From assembly GCA_009841405.1 (NCBI GenBank), contig VXLV01000067.1, positions 1 through 44,011 of the forward strand: DNA of 44,011 nt. The letters run 5' to 3'. The notes below the pieces were generated by a model. It ran no database searches, was not told the DNA's origin, and saw nothing but the letters and a program-made list of their open reading frames with translations. Of this stretch, positions 32,038-42,107 are shown piece by piece. Positions within the stretch are counted from its first letter, which is position 1. Every line of letters starts with the position of its first letter. Origin of the DNA: Chloroflexota bacterium (GTDB lineage Bacteria; Chloroflexota; Anaerolineae; Aggregatilineales; Phototrophicaceae). The position numbers were made by a program, and so were the translations under genes.

Positions 32038-34584
32038 ATGATCCCCATCATCGTCCGGCTGGCGCTTCGTTACATCAGCCGGCGCTTCTTCCAGAGCGCG
32101 ATGTTTGTGCTGGGCGTGGCCTTGGGCGTCGGCGTCGTGGTCGCCATCGATATCGCCAACAGCTCCGCCAGCCGCGCCTTCTCGCTGAGCAGCGAAAGCA
32201 TCGTTGGCCGCGCCACGCATCAGATTCTCGGCGGGCCCAACGGCTTCGCCACGGAAGTCTACACGCGGCTGCGCCTGGAATTGGGCATTAAGCTTAGCGC
32301 GCCGGTGGCGACGGAATTCGCGCGCGTCGCCGGCAGTGATCAGACGCTGCGCTTGCTCGGCGTTGATCCGCTGGCGGAGCCGCCCTTTCGCACTTACCTG
32401 GCGGGCGCCGACGTCGAAACGGACTGGAACGCGCTCAACCGCCTCATCGTCGAACCGGGCGCAGTGGTCATCAGCCAGTCTCTGGCGGGGCGCTTGGGGC
32501 TGGCGCTGGAAGACCGGCTCGAGATCAGCGTCGGCGGACGCTTCAGCAGCGCGAAACTGGTCGGCATTCTGCAGCCGGACAATAACGCCAGCCGTCAAGC
32601 GCTGGACGACCTCATCATCAGCGATATCGCCACGGCGCAAGAGCTGATCGGGATGAGCGGGCGCGTCAGCCGCATCGACTTGATCCTGGACGCGGACGAG
32701 GTCGCAGGGCTTAGCGCCGCGCTGCCGGCCGGCATCCGCCTGGTTGATGTCAAGCAAGAGAACTCGCTGGACCAGATGATCGCCGCCTTTGAGCTGAACT
32801 TGCAGGCGATGAGCTTGCTGGCTCTGGTGGTAGGGCTGTTCCTGATTTACAACACAGTAACCTTCAGCGTGGTGCAGCGGCGCGGCGCGCTGGGCATCAT
32901 GCGCTCGCTGGGGACGACCCGCGGGCAGATCTTTCGCTTCATTCTGCTGGAAGCCTTCATCCTGGGCTTTGTTGGCACGGCCCTGGGCCTGGCGCTGGGC
33001 GTCATACTCGGTCGCGGCGCGGTCGCCCTGGTATCGCAGACCATCAGTGATCTTTATTTCAGCGTCAACGTCAAGGGAATCAGTATCTTGCCGGGGACCT
33101 TGGCCAAAGGCGCGGTCATCGGCCTGGCGGCGAGTATGCTGGCGGCGGCGCTGCCCTCCTGGGACGCCACGCGAACGCCGCCTGCGGGCATCATGAAGCG
33201 CTCGATTGAAGAGGAGCGGGCGCGGCGTCTGCTGCCGGCGATGACCGTCGGCGCGCTCGCTCTGAATCTGTTGGGCTTTGTATTGCTGAGCGCGGGCGGC
33301 AATCTGGCGCTGGGATTCGCCGCGTTGCTCTGCATCGTGGTGGGCGGCGCGCTCTTCACGCCTGCGGCGATGGTCGTGGCGCTGCGCCTGCTGGGAGGTC
33401 CAGCGGCGGCGGTCTTCGGCGTGGTCGGCCGGCTGGCGGCGCGCGCGGTCATCCGCTCCTTAAGCCGAACAGCGGTGGCGGTGGCCGCGCTGACCGTGGC
33501 CGTCAGCGTGATCGTCGGCGTCAGCGCCATGATCGGCAGTTTTCGCCTGACCGTGGCCGACTGGCTGGAGAGCTCGCTGGGCGCGCAGATTTACGTCTCG
33601 CCGCCGCTCTTCGCCTCGAACAATCCCAGCGCCGATGCCGAGCGCGGCGTGCAAGCCATCGCCCAAGCAGTGCCCGGCGTGAAGGCGGTATCGTCGGCGC
33701 GGCACGTCAGCGTCAGCGCGCCCGATTATCCCGAGCTGCCGCCGGTCAACCTGCTGGCCAGCGACTTCGACATCGCCGGCAAGAGGCGCCAGTTCAAGTG
33801 GAGCGCGGTTGCGGCGGGCGCGCATCAGGCGGCGCTGGAAGCGGATCAGGTGATGGTCAGCGAAGCTTTCGCCTCGCGCCGCGGCATCGACCAGGCGCGT
33901 AGCAGCATCAAGCTGGATACCGATGTCGGCGCGCGGACCTTTGAGGTCTTCGGCGTCTATTACGACTACAGCACCGATCAGGGCGCGGTTTACATGGCCC
34001 GCTCGGTTTACGATCAGTTTTTCGACGACCCATTCATCAGCTCGCTGGGCATTTTCCTGGACGAGGGCGCGGATACGGCGGCGGTCATCGGCGAACTGCG
34101 CGCGCGGCTGGCCGATTACGACCTGCGCGTCCAGGATAACGCCAGCCTGCGCGGCGGGGCGCTTGAAGTCTTCGACCGCACCTTCGCCATCACGATCGCG
34201 CTGCGCGTCTTGACCACGCTGGTGGCCTTCATCGGCATTCTCTCGGCGCTGATGGCGCTGCAGCTGGAGCACGCGCGCGAATACGGCGTGATGCGGGCCA
34301 CCGGCATGACGGCGCGGCAACTGACGCAATTCGCCGTGATCCAGACCGGGCTGATGGGCTTGGTCGCTGGCCTGCTGGCGCTGCCCATCGGCTTGCTGCT
34401 ATCGCTGGTGCTGACCCAGGTGATTAACCTGCGCTCCTTCGGCTGGTCGATGCAGTTTTCGCCCCAGCCGGGGCAATTCGTTGAGGCGCTGTTGGTGGCG
34501 GTAGTCGCGGCGCTGCTGGCGGGTCTGTATCCGGCGCTGCTGCTGGGCCGGCTCAAACCGGCGGAGTCGCTGCGCCGGGAGTAG
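32038..34584 (+). CDS. FtsX-like ABC transporter permease (MacB/LolE type, large)
   Basis: An 848-residue membrane protein with two FtsX modules. It has an N-terminal helix ([24 protein letters not shown]), a first extracellular MacB-type domain (about 50-260), a first FtsX helix set (about 265-385, [42 protein letters not shown]), two more helices (about 400-455), a further helix [22 protein letters not shown], a second extracellular domain (about 505-715), and a C-terminal FtsX set ([38 protein letters not shown]). It should couple ATP hydrolysis in the cytoplasm to movement of extracytoplasmic lipoproteins, lipids or peptides. No partner ATPase gene is next to it in this window. Confidence 0.9.
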   Translation: MIPIIVRLALRYISRRFFQSAMFVLGVALGVGVVVAIDIANSSASRAFSLSSESIVGRATHQILGGPNGFATEVYTRLRLELGIKLSAPVATEFARVAGSDQTLRLLGVDPLAEPPFRTYLAGADVETDWNALNRLIVEPGAVVISQSLAGRLGLALEDRLEISVGGRFSSAKLVGILQPDNNASRQALDDLIISDIATAQELIGMSGRVSRIDLILDADEVAGLSAALPAGIRLVDVKQENSLDQMIAAFELNLQAMSLLALVVGLFLIYNTVTFSVVQRRGALGIMRSLGTTRGQIFRFILLEAFILGFVGTALGLALGVILGRGAVALVSQTISDLYFSVNVKGISILPGTLAKGAVIGLAASMLAAALPSWDATRTPPAGIMKRSIEEERARRLLPAMTVGALALNLLGFVLLSAGGNLALGFAALLCIVVGGALFTPAAMVVALRLLGGPAAAVFGVVGRLAARAVIRSLSRTAVAVAALTVAVSVIVGVSAMIGSFRLTVADWLESSLGAQIYVSPPLFASNNPSADAERGVQAIAQAVPGVKAVSSARHVSVSAPDYPELPPVNLLASDFDIAGKRRQFKWSAVAAGAHQAALEADQVMVSEAFASRRGIDQARSSIKLDTDVGARTFEVFGVYYDYSTDQGAVYMARSVYDQFFDDPFISSLGIFLDEGADTAAVIGELRARLADYDLRVQDNASLRGGALEVFDRTFAITIALRVLTTLVAFIGILSALMALQLEHAREYGVMRATGMTARQLTQFAVIQTGLMGLVAGLLALPIGLLLSLVLTQVINLRSFGWSMQFSPQPGQFVEALLVAVVAALLAGLYPALLLGRLKPAESLRRE

Positions 34585-34590
34585 AGGTAT

Positions 34591-34634
34591 GGCCACAGAG
34601 GCGCGGAGACAAAACTTACCACAGAGGACAGCGA
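34591..34634. repeat. CACAGAGG-type repeat
   Basis: GGCCACAGAGGCGCGGAGAC and then TTACCACAGAGGACAGCGAG. The second half matches the outer end of the MITE-like element at 20769. Confidence 0.55.
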
Positions 34635-34746
34635 GTGTATTCTCCGTGACAAGAAACTCTGCCGGAGACCGCGCAAGGCGGCTGCTGGCGTCAGGGCCGG
34701 GCTTGCGCTACATTGATACGCAATCAAACATACGAGAGGTTGGGCC

Positions 34747-37560
34747 ATGAAATTGCCGCGAAGATATATCGCGTTTGCTGCAAGTTTGGTTTTGTATGCC
34801 TCCTTCTTCGTCAGCCGCGCGCACGCTGCCGATATTGAGGTCGGCGTGGACTGCAGCCTTGCCGATGCGATCACGGCGGCGAATACGGACGCGGCGGTCG
34901 GCGGCTGCCCGGCCGGGAGTGGCGCGGATACCATCCGTCTCACCTTGGACATTGCGCTGGGCGCTGATTTGCCGGCGATCGAATCTGATTTTACGATTGA
35001 AGGCGGTGGATTCACCATCAGCGGCGGCAACCGCCACCAAATCATCTCGATTCAAACGGGTGCGGTGACCATCAATGAACTGACGATGACCGGCGGACAA
35101 GCCGACTACGGCGGCGCCATCGAGAATAACGGCGAGCTCACCATTACGAACAGCAGACTTGTACGGAATACAGCTGTGGAAGGCGGCGCCATCAGCAGCA
35201 GCAGCGGCTTCCTGCAGATACTCGACAGCGACATCAGCGAAAACTCGGCGGATTTCGGCGGAGCGGTAGTTGTGTTCGGCGGCGAGTTTGAGCTGCGCAG
35301 GTCGACCCTGAGCGGCAATAGCTCGACGGGCGACGGCGGCGCCATCGTCATGAACTACGGAAGGCTACGTATATATGAATCCTCGCTCACTGGCAACACG
35401 GCGGTGAACGGCGGCGCGATTTACGGCGTCGGCGCAGCGATCGGGCTCGTCGATACAGCCTTAAACGACAACAGCGCCGAAGGCGACGGCGGCGCGATCT
35501 TCCTCCTGGAATCTACTTTGGACTTGATAGTGGGCACATTTGCCAGAAATTCAGCGGCCTACGGCGGCGCTATACTCAGCGTCCTCTCCGACATCATCGC
35601 CAACGGCACGTCTTTTGACGAGAACAGCGCGGTGGAAAGCGCCGGCGCCCTATTCATCGAAGATTCAATGGTGTCCATGACATACACTGCGTTCACTGCG
35701 AATACGGCAAGTTATGGCGGCGCCATTTACGCGCAACAGTCTCCGCCGTCAGCAGAAGACGGTACCGTAGAAGAGAATGCGGCGGCAAGTGACGACGCCG
35801 TGATCAGTACTGAAGGTGCTATCAAACTGGTCAACGCGACCTTCAGCGGAAACCGCGCCGAAAAGAGTGCCGGAGCGATTTTGACCTACGGATCCGCCTT
35901 GATAATGGAAGGCGGCGCGTTCGAAGAGAATGCGGCGGCGCATGCGGGCGCGCTACGCGGCGTTAACGCCGAGATCAGTCTGGTCGACATCGCGTTGCGC
36001 ATAAACAGCGCCGCAGAGAGCGGCGGGGCCATATACCTCAGCGAATCAGCACTCACGCTGGAAGGCGGCACGCTGGATGAAAACACGGCGACTTATGGCG
36101 GCGCCATAATCTTGTTCGACACTGAAGCGTCTATCACGACAAGCAGCTTTAGCGATAACGGCAACACTGATTCTGAATACGCTGAAGGCGGCGCAATTCT
36201 ACTCGAACGGGGATCACTATCCATTGGCGACAGCCAAATCACCGGCTCAAGGCTCGCCGGTGGTTCAGGGCAGGGTGGCGCCATCTGCAACTACGACGGC
36301 AGCTTAAGCGTTCGTAACACCACCATCAGCGCTGCCGTCATAGATGGCGAAGAAGCCCTTGGCGGCGCAATCTACGTTAGAAACGGGGACATCAGCCTTG
36401 TCGGCAGCACAATCAGTGAGAGCAGGGCATGGCACGGCGGCGGTCTTTATGCGTATGGATCTGGTGTTAGCATATCTGCCAGCCAATTTTCCGAAAACCA
36501 CGCCGGATACGTGGGCGGCGCGATATTCTTCAATGAGTCGACAGTAACGATTGATGATGTGACATTCAGCGACAATGCCGCGGGCGAGCCTGTCGAAGGC
36601 GATAGCGCCGAGGGCGGGGCGATCCACAATTTCAGGAGCAAGACGGTGATACGCGGTAGCCGCTTCTTTCGCAACACCGCGCAGAGTGGCGGGGCGCTCC
36701 GAACCAACAAATATGTACTGCGCGTTGCGGGTACCGTCTTCGACCAGAACCGGGCCAGATCACGAGGTGGCGCCCTGATTACCTTCGGACCGGCCCGTAT
36801 CAGCAATTCAAACTTTACCAAGAATGTCGCCGACGAGTCCGGCGGCGCAATCTTTACCTGGGAAGGGCGGCATCTTGACATCAGCGATAGCGCTTTTCTC
36901 GAGAACGATGCCACATGGGGCGGCGCTATCTATAACGACGCCACGGCTGATATTGACGGTAGCACCTTCATCCGCAACAAGGCCGATTGGGGCGGGGCAA
37001 TCTATAACAACGGTCAAGAGATCACGCTGGAAGACAGTTACTTCTACAGGAACCGGGCTATCGCAGGAGGCGGCGCCATCTTGGGCAAGCGCGGCAGCGT
37101 GTCGACCGTGTCGAATTCCAGCTTCAGCAACAACAGCGCCCGTGAAAATGGTGGCATGCTTCTCGCACAGGATACCAGTAGAGTGGTGTTGACACATGTT
37201 ACACTGACGTCCAATGACGCCCAAACAGGCGGCGGCATTTTCCAGGCGGATGAAGCGAATATAGAATTGTTCAACAGCATCATCTCTTTCAGCGACGGCG
37301 GCGATTGCGTCGCCAGCCTGGCGCATAGCAGCGGCAATTTCATCGGAGATGGCTCTTGCAATGCAAAACTCAAGGGAAACCCGCGTCTGGCGATTCGAAC
37401 CAGTCCAGAAGATGGATCGCCGCCCTACTATCCCTTGATGGCGGACAGCAAGGCCATCGATGCTGCAACGTTTGTCCATTGCCTGGCCACCGACCAGACC
37501 GGCAGGCTGAGGCCAAAAGGCGCGCGCTGTGACATGGGCGCGATTGAGTATGCACCGTGA
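34747..37560 (+). CDS. Secreted CSLREA / right-handed beta-helix repeat protein, copy 1
   Basis: A 937-residue secreted protein. A signal peptide (residues 1-28, cleavage near SRAHA-AD) is followed by a CSLREA-type domain (CSLADAITAANTDAAVGGC...GADTIRL, about 35-66) and then more than 25 short repeats of the kind GGAIxxxxG...LxIxxSxFxxNxA. These form a right-handed parallel beta-helix, as in polymorphic outer membrane-type and pectin-lyase-fold surface proteins. The C-terminus (FVHCLATDQTGRLRPKGARCDMGAIEYAP) is the choice-of-anchor Q type end. It likely sits on the cell surface or in the matrix. A paralogue lies at 38611. GAGAGGTTGGG precedes the ATG. Confidence 0.9.
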   Translation: MKLPRRYIAFAASLVLYASFFVSRAHAADIEVGVDCSLADAITAANTDAAVGGCPAGSGADTIRLTLDIALGADLPAIESDFTIEGGGFTISGGNRHQIISIQTGAVTINELTMTGGQADYGGAIENNGELTITNSRLVRNTAVEGGAISSSSGFLQILDSDISENSADFGGAVVVFGGEFELRRSTLSGNSSTGDGGAIVMNYGRLRIYESSLTGNTAVNGGAIYGVGAAIGLVDTALNDNSAEGDGGAIFLLESTLDLIVGTFARNSAAYGGAILSVLSDIIANGTSFDENSAVESAGALFIEDSMVSMTYTAFTANTASYGGAIYAQQSPPSAEDGTVEENAAASDDAVISTEGAIKLVNATFSGNRAEKSAGAILTYGSALIMEGGAFEENAAAHAGALRGVNAEISLVDIALRINSAAESGGAIYLSESALTLEGGTLDENTATYGGAIILFDTEASITTSSFSDNGNTDSEYAEGGAILLERGSLSIGDSQITGSRLAGGSGQGGAICNYDGSLSVRNTTISAAVIDGEEALGGAIYVRNGDISLVGSTISESRAWHGGGLYAYGSGVSISASQFSENHAGYVGGAIFFNESTVTIDDVTFSDNAAGEPVEGDSAEGGAIHNFRSKTVIRGSRFFRNTAQSGGALRTNKYVLRVAGTVFDQNRARSRGGALITFGPARISNSNFTKNVADESGGAIFTWEGRHLDISDSAFLENDATWGGAIYNDATADIDGSTFIRNKADWGGAIYNNGQEITLEDSYFYRNRAIAGGGAILGKRGSVSTVSNSSFSNNSARENGGMLLAQDTSRVVLTHVTLTSNDAQTGGGIFQADEANIELFNSIISFSDGGDCVASLAHSSGNFIGDGSCNAKLKGNPRLAIRTSPEDGSPPYYPLMADSKAIDAATFVHCLATDQTGRLRPKGARCDMGAIEYAP

Positions 37561-37626
37561 AGCATCATTTGGCGGTCATCGATGGAATCAGGATCGTTTT
37601 CTAAGTTGCGTTCAGAGTGAGACATC

Positions 37627-38430
37627 ATGTTCACCCAATCCGAAATCGACCAATTCCGCAGCGAAGGCTGGGTGGCCAAAGCAGAATTCTGGTCCCAGCG
37701 CGAAGTCGAAGCGATGCGCCACGAGCTGGATCGCTTGAAGGCGGTCGGCCTGCTGCGCAATGTCGCCACGGCCGGCGATGGCGTCACGCCCTCAGACGAC
37801 CAGGTCAATTTGCAGCTCTGCCCCATGTTCCCGCATAGCGCGCTCTACCGCGCCATGCCTTTCGCCGACAAAGCCATCGCAGCCGTGCGCCAGCTGATCG
37901 GCGACCCGGTCGTGCTGCATCTCGATCAGGTCTTCCTGAAACCGGGCAAGCAAGGCATGGGCACGAGCTGGCACCAGGACAACGCCTATTTCCAGATCGA
38001 CGACCCGCTAAAAGGCACAGCGATGTGGACGGCTGTGCATGACGCGACCGTGGCCAATGGCACGATCCATGTCATCCCGGGCAGCTATCGCGTGGCCTAC
38101 GAGCACAGCCGCGACCCCTACAGCGACCATCATATCCGCTGTTACCCGCCCGAGGACGAGGCGGTGGCGGTGGAGTTGCCGGCCGGCGGTGTGGCTTTTT
38201 TCGCTTACGGCGTCGCGCACTGTACGCTGGCGAATACGACCGAGTCGGAGCGCGCCGGCGTGGCGCTGCACTTCATCAACGGGACGATGGACGCGACGGC
38301 GACGAGCGGCTTCCCGCTGGGCAAGCGGCCTTACCTGACCGGTCCCGACGCCAGCGGCGGCTTGAACGAGCACGGCGTAGTTGTGGCGGGGAGCTGGGAT
38401 CGCGAGGTGGAGGCAGCGCTGGACGTTTAG
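37627..38430 (+). CDS. Phytanoyl-CoA dioxygenase (PhyH) family protein
   Basis: A 267-residue Fe(II)/2-oxoglutarate dioxygenase of the PhyH family. The metal-binding triad is H116 and D118 in SWHQDNAYFQ and a distal His in GVAHCTLANTTESERAG, whose Arg should bind the 2-oxoglutarate carboxylate. The N-terminal FTQSEIDQFRSEGWVA and NGTIHVIPGSYRVAYEHS are typical. Members hydroxylate small molecules or lipid-like acyl chains, and the substrate is not evident here. It lies between the two beta-helix genes; a functional link is not shown. Confidence 0.9.
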   Translation: MFTQSEIDQFRSEGWVAKAEFWSQREVEAMRHELDRLKAVGLLRNVATAGDGVTPSDDQVNLQLCPMFPHSALYRAMPFADKAIAAVRQLIGDPVVLHLDQVFLKPGKQGMGTSWHQDNAYFQIDDPLKGTAMWTAVHDATVANGTIHVIPGSYRVAYEHSRDPYSDHHIRCYPPEDEAVAVELPAGGVAFFAYGVAHCTLANTTESERAGVALHFINGTMDATATSGFPLGKRPYLTGPDASGGLNEHGVVVAGSWDREVEAALDV

Positions 38431-38610
38431 CTGCGGCGGCGTAGAGAAGAACTGGCCTTAGAGCGTGGCTGTCTGTCCCGCCGTGAATCCCCAGTCTGGA
38501 ACACAGCCTGCGCTGGCCTTTCGACGCGCGGGCATTTCTTGAAGGTAGCTCCTGCCTGAGTTAGACTGCAACCGTTCTCTGTGGCAACGAGCGCGCGAGG
38601 TTGACTAAAG

Positions 38611-40425
38611 ATGAATACGGCATGTTCCGGCCTGAAACTGACCGTCTGTATAGCGTTGCTGGCGCTGCTTTCCCTGTTTGCCATACCGAGCGCGCGCGCG
38701 GCCGACATCACGGTTGATGATGGCTGTACGCTGGCTGACGCGATTGAGGCGGCGAATTCGGACGCGCCGGTCGGCGGCTGCCCGGCGGGTGATGGCGCCG
38801 ATACGATTAGCCTATCCGCGGACATCAAGCTGACAGAAGCGTCTCCCCGGATAACGACCGAAATCGCCATTGCCGGAAATGGCTTCACGATTGATGGCAG
38901 CCGGGAATTCGAAATCTTGCGTATCGGCGAGGACGGCAAACTTTCCGTCTCCCACCTGACCTTTACCAACGGGTTTGGGGAAAATGGCGGCGCCATCTCC
39001 GCCGCTTATGGCGATGTCGTAATCAGCGACTGCGTCTTCCACATGAACCAGGCTAGCTCGAGCGGCGGCGCTATCGATGTGATCTACGGATCGGTAACGA
39101 TTGCCCGCTCGACTTTCAGCGACAATGTCGCGCAAGGGGGCGGCGGCGCGCTGGTACTGGCGGCGGCCACTGCTACGATCAGCGATAGCGTCTTCAGCGG
39201 CAACAGCGGGAACCTGGCCGGCGGAATCGGCAGCCAGGAAAGTGAGCTGACGATAACCGACAGCGTATTCAGCGACAACAAGTCGAATTACGACGGCGGC
39301 GCAATCGGGGGCGAGGACGCGCCATTAACGATCAGTGGCAGCACGTTCAGCAACAACAGCGCTTCCGTGAGCGGCGGCGCAATCAGTTTTGAAGCGACCG
39401 ATGTTTCCATCGCGGACAGCGTATTTGAAGCGAATTTCGCCCAGAAATATGGCGGAGCGCTCCACATGAAAGATGCCACGCTAGACATTAGCGCCAGCAG
39501 TTTTGACGACAACCATGCTGGTAGCGCCGGTGGCGCTATCAGCACGAACGAAGTTGCCGCTACCGTCACCGACAGCGCGTTAAGGGGCAATCGGTCGCAA
39601 GCGGCCGGCGCAATCATCGTACAGGGCGGCACCTTGACCCTAGAGCGTAGCGAGATTAACCGGAACACGGCGGAATTCGGCGGCGCCGCCTGGGCATTTG
39701 GCGGCAAGCTGACGATAACTGATAGCCTGCTGCGGGAGAACGAGGCAACGCTATTGGCCGGCGCGGTCCTGGGCATGAGCCTGGCTGAAATCGAGGTAAG
39801 CAACAGCTGGTTTGACGGGAACGAAGCCGAGGAAGTCGGCGGGGCGCTCGCCCTATCGGAAGCGAGCGCCAGCATCAGCCGCAGTACCTTTAGCGACAAC
39901 CTGGCCAGCTACGGCGGCGCCCTGGCTGACTCTTCCGGCCCAGGCAGTTTTGTCATCAGCAACTCGACATTCAGCGGCAATCGCGCCCACAAATTCGGGG
40001 GAGCGCTAATTCTGGCGATCGCATCAACCGCTGACATCGCGCATGTCACTATGGTGGGGAATACAGCCGAGCGAGCCAACGCGATAGCGGGCTACGAAAA
40101 CTCGTCGATACGCATGCGAAACAGCATTGTCACCGGCGAACAGGGGTATCAATGCGCGGGAACCTTGGCGGAGAACTCAGATAACTTTATCTCGGACGGA
40201 TCATGCGCCACGGCGCTTAAGGGCGACCCCAAACTTGGCGGGCTCGCGGAATCCGATGACGGTGGGCCGCCTTACTATCCGCTCTTGAGAAACAGTCCGC
40301 TCATTAACGCGGTCGATTGTGACCCAAACTTGGCCACAGACCAAATCGGCACGCCGCGCCCGCAAGGCGCTGCCTGCGACATCGGCGCGATTGAGTTCGT
40401 GCCAGACGTTGGCGCTGACGAGTAA
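38611..40425 (+). CDS. Secreted CSLREA / right-handed beta-helix repeat protein, copy 2
   Basis: A 604-residue shorter paralogue of the gene at 34747. Signal peptide residues 1-30 (cleavage near PSARA-AD), the CSLREA-type domain (CTLADAIEAANSDAPVGGC...GADTISL) and about 15 GGAI/GGAL-centred beta-helix repeats (for example ISDSVFSGNSGNLAGGI). The C-terminus (DCDPNLATDQIGTPRPQGAACDIGAIEFV) matches that of copy 1. The conserved ends and different repeat number point to duplication followed by gain or loss of internal repeats. It probably acts at the cell surface; no LPXTG or membrane anchor is seen. Confidence 0.9.
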   Translation: MNTACSGLKLTVCIALLALLSLFAIPSARAADITVDDGCTLADAIEAANSDAPVGGCPAGDGADTISLSADIKLTEASPRITTEIAIAGNGFTIDGSREFEILRIGEDGKLSVSHLTFTNGFGENGGAISAAYGDVVISDCVFHMNQASSSGGAIDVIYGSVTIARSTFSDNVAQGGGGALVLAAATATISDSVFSGNSGNLAGGIGSQESELTITDSVFSDNKSNYDGGAIGGEDAPLTISGSTFSNNSASVSGGAISFEATDVSIADSVFEANFAQKYGGALHMKDATLDISASSFDDNHAGSAGGAISTNEVAATVTDSALRGNRSQAAGAIIVQGGTLTLERSEINRNTAEFGGAAWAFGGKLTITDSLLRENEATLLAGAVLGMSLAEIEVSNSWFDGNEAEEVGGALALSEASASISRSTFSDNLASYGGALADSSGPGSFVISNSTFSGNRAHKFGGALILAIASTADIAHVTMVGNTAERANAIAGYENSSIRMRNSIVTGEQGYQCAGTLAENSDNFISDGSCATALKGDPKLGGLAESDDGGPPYYPLLRNSPLINAVDCDPNLATDQIGTPRPQGAACDIGAIEFVPDVGADE

Positions 40426-40438
40426 GTGAGCTGGGCCA

Positions 40439-40465
40439 GTGGGCGATTCACAGAATCGCCCCTAC
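40439..40465. repeat. REP-like palindrome, solo, inverted orientation
   Basis: GTGGGCGATTCACAGAATCGCCCCTAC-type element; on the minus strand it begins GTAGGGGCGA with centre TTCTGTGAA. It is followed by a CACAGAGG-type repeat at 40471-40501 (CTCTGTGCCTCTGTGGTGAA). Confidence 0.85.
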
Positions 40466-40470
40466 ACATT

Positions 40471-40501
40471 TCCTCTGTGCTCTCTGTGCCTCTGTGGTGA
40501 A
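40471..40501. repeat. CACAGAGG-type repeat
   Basis: TCCTCTGTGCTCTCTGTGCC and then TCTGTGGTGAA; the last 18 bases repeat positions 113-131. Confidence 0.6.
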
Positions 40502-40502
40502 T

Positions 40503-41336
40503 TTACCGCCCCAGCTCCCGTTTGCCCAGCATGATCTGGCTCAGGCGGAACATGTCGGTGCGCGAGGTCATGTCGAGGCTGATCGGCGTGACCGAGATGA
40601 CGCCGTCATTCAGCAGCGCGTAGACGTCGCTGTCCGGCTCGGCCGCTGACGGGTCGCTGTTGTACTGGTAGCCGAGCTTGGCGCTGTCGTGGAGCGCCAG
40701 CCGCTCGGGGCGGGTGGGCCAGTAGACGCGCCGGCGCGACAGCCGCGTCAAGCGCCATTCGGTTTCGCGGCTCGCGCTCCAGGGCACATCGATTTTGAGC
40801 ACATCGACATCATCGGGCAAGTTTGCATGCGCCATCAGCCAGCCGCCCAGCTGCCGGCTGAACTCGGCCGCGACGCTGAAGTCGACATCGTTGGAGTGGC
40901 TCAGGTGCAAATCGGTTGGCGTCTGCAAGCTGACGGCTAACGCTGGGATGCCCAGGCTGGCGCCCTCCAGCGCCGCGCCGACCGTGCCCGATATGGTGAC
41001 GCCGTTGCCGGTGTTCTCGCCATAATTGATGCCGGAGACCAACAGCGCCGGCTGCTCCCCCGCCAATTCCAGCACGGCGTGCTGCACCGCTTGCGCGGGC
41101 GTGCCGTCCACGGCGTAGGCGCTGCAATCTTCGCAGTCGATTGGCAGGTCGTAGGGAAAGATGCGCCCCTCGCTGTAGTGCGGCATGCTGCGCCCCATGC
41201 CCGATTGTTGCTCGCGCGGGGCGGCCACCAAGAGGCGACCGGCGCCGCGGAAAGCTTCGACTGCCGCCCACAACCCGGGCGAGCGGATGCCATCGTCGTT
41301 GGTGAATAATATAGTTGGCTCGGCGGAGTTAGCCAT
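40503..41336 (-). CDS. surE: 5'/3'-nucleotidase SurE
   Basis: A 277-residue SurE-family phosphatase that dephosphorylates nucleoside 5'- and 3'-monophosphates. It has the N-terminal ILFTNDDGIRSPGL with the metal ligands D14 and D15, APREQQSGMGRSM with a conserved Ser, and LLVSGINYGENTGNGVTISGTVGAALEGA with the conserved Asn. PALAVSLQ follows. It is slightly longer than the usual about 250 residues. It is a stand-alone gene facing the repeats at 40439-40501. Confidence 0.94.
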   Translation of the reverse strand: MANSAEPTILFTNDDGIRSPGLWAAVEAFRGAGRLLVAAPREQQSGMGRSMPHYSEGRIFPYDLPIDCEDCSAYAVDGTPAQAVQHAVLELAGEQPALLVSGINYGENTGNGVTISGTVGAALEGASLGIPALAVSLQTPTDLHLSHSNDVDFSVAAEFSRQLGGWLMAHANLPDDVDVLKIDVPWSASRETEWRLTRLSRRRVYWPTRPERLALHDSAKLGYQYNSDPSAAEPDSDVYALLNDGVISVTPISLDMTSRTDMFRLSQIMLGKRELGR

Positions 41337-41572
41337 CGGGATATTCCTGTCTGAAGTCTAGGCGGTCGACATATCTCCTTACCCTATGTCATGGCTGTTC
41401 AGTGGGCAAGGCTGTGTTACGGGCGGATTAACGGAGCATGAAGTCGCGATGATGAAGGGCGGTCGGGTGAAAGAATCTTTATGCTAAAGCGCGACACGTC
41501 GGGAGTGTGTTAAAGGTATTGTTACAGTTCGACCACTCATTTTGAACACGTTTCAGTTTTCCCCTTGCATCC
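41337..41572. other. Intergenic stretch, AT-richer
   Basis: No gene. A TTGCAT at 41565-41570 may be a -35 box for the regulator gene; its -10 would lie in the first operator palindrome (around 41587-41593). Confidence 0.4.
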
Positions 41573-41623
41573 TTATTGATACATGGTATCAATAAGGTAG
41601 TAAATGATACGTGGTCTCAATAA
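41573..41623. promoter_or_regulatory. Tandem palindromic operators (Zur/Fur type)
   Basis: The first is perfect: TTATTGATAC-ATG-GTATCAATAA (41573-41595). The second is imperfect: AAATGATAC-GTG-GTCTCAATAA (41602-41623), 28 bases away centre to centre. Both overlap the probable promoter and start of the Fur-family gene, the usual layout for autoregulation. Confidence 0.8.
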
Positions 41624-42086
41624 GGATCGCGAGATTGGATGTCTCATGCGCAGCAGAACGATCAATCCCAAAGACTGGCTGACCGCGCTCGTCGAGAGCG
41701 GCGTCCGTGTGACAACAGTTCAAGAGACCTTGATCGATATCTTCGCACACAGCGAGTATCCGCTCAGCGCCGAGCAGGCTTGGAATGTCGCCCGTCAGTC
41801 GCGCCCGAAAACCGGCAGGGCGACGGTGTACCGCATGGTCGAGAAGCTCGAAAACCTGGGCCTGATACGCCGCGTTCATGGTTATCAGGGATGCAGTCAC
41901 TTCGTACCAACCCTGCCTGAGCTAATGATGCTGTTCATCTGTCTCTCCTGCGGACGCGCGGAATATCTCGACAGCCAACCGCTGGACGATCTGATTCAGC
42001 AAAGCGAGCACACCAGCGGGCGCCACATCACCGACAGTCGGTTGCAACTCTTTGGCGCCTGCTCGGACTGCCAACAGAAGGCTTAA
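41604..42086 (+). CDS. Fur-family regulator, probably Zur
   Basis: A 160-residue Fur-family repressor. It has a winged helix (RVTTVQETLIDIFAHSEYPLSAEQAWNVARQSRPKTGRATVYRMVEKLENLGLIRRV), where TVYRMVEKLENLGLI is the family's DNA-recognition region, and a C-terminal domain with two CxxC pairs (CLSCGRAEY and CSDCQQKA) for structural zinc. A zinc-sensing role is inferred from the downstream COG0523 genes. Start at 41604 has AAGG six bases upstream, though this places the second operator in the first codons; an alternative ATG is at 41646. It is 21 bases ahead of the next gene. Confidence 0.88.
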   Translation: MIRGLNKDREIGCLMRSRTINPKDWLTALVESGVRVTTVQETLIDIFAHSEYPLSAEQAWNVARQSRPKTGRATVYRMVEKLENLGLIRRVHGYQGCSHFVPTLPELMMLFICLSCGRAEYLDSQPLDDLIQQSEHTSGRHITDSRLQLFGACSDCQQKA

Positions 42087-42107
42087 CAAATGAGGAGAAA
42101 GAACACG

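Noticed and set aside
34747..40425. Type V autotransporters
   Set aside because: The beta-helix repeats fit, but no C-terminal outer-membrane barrel is present; both end in the anchor Q-type motif.
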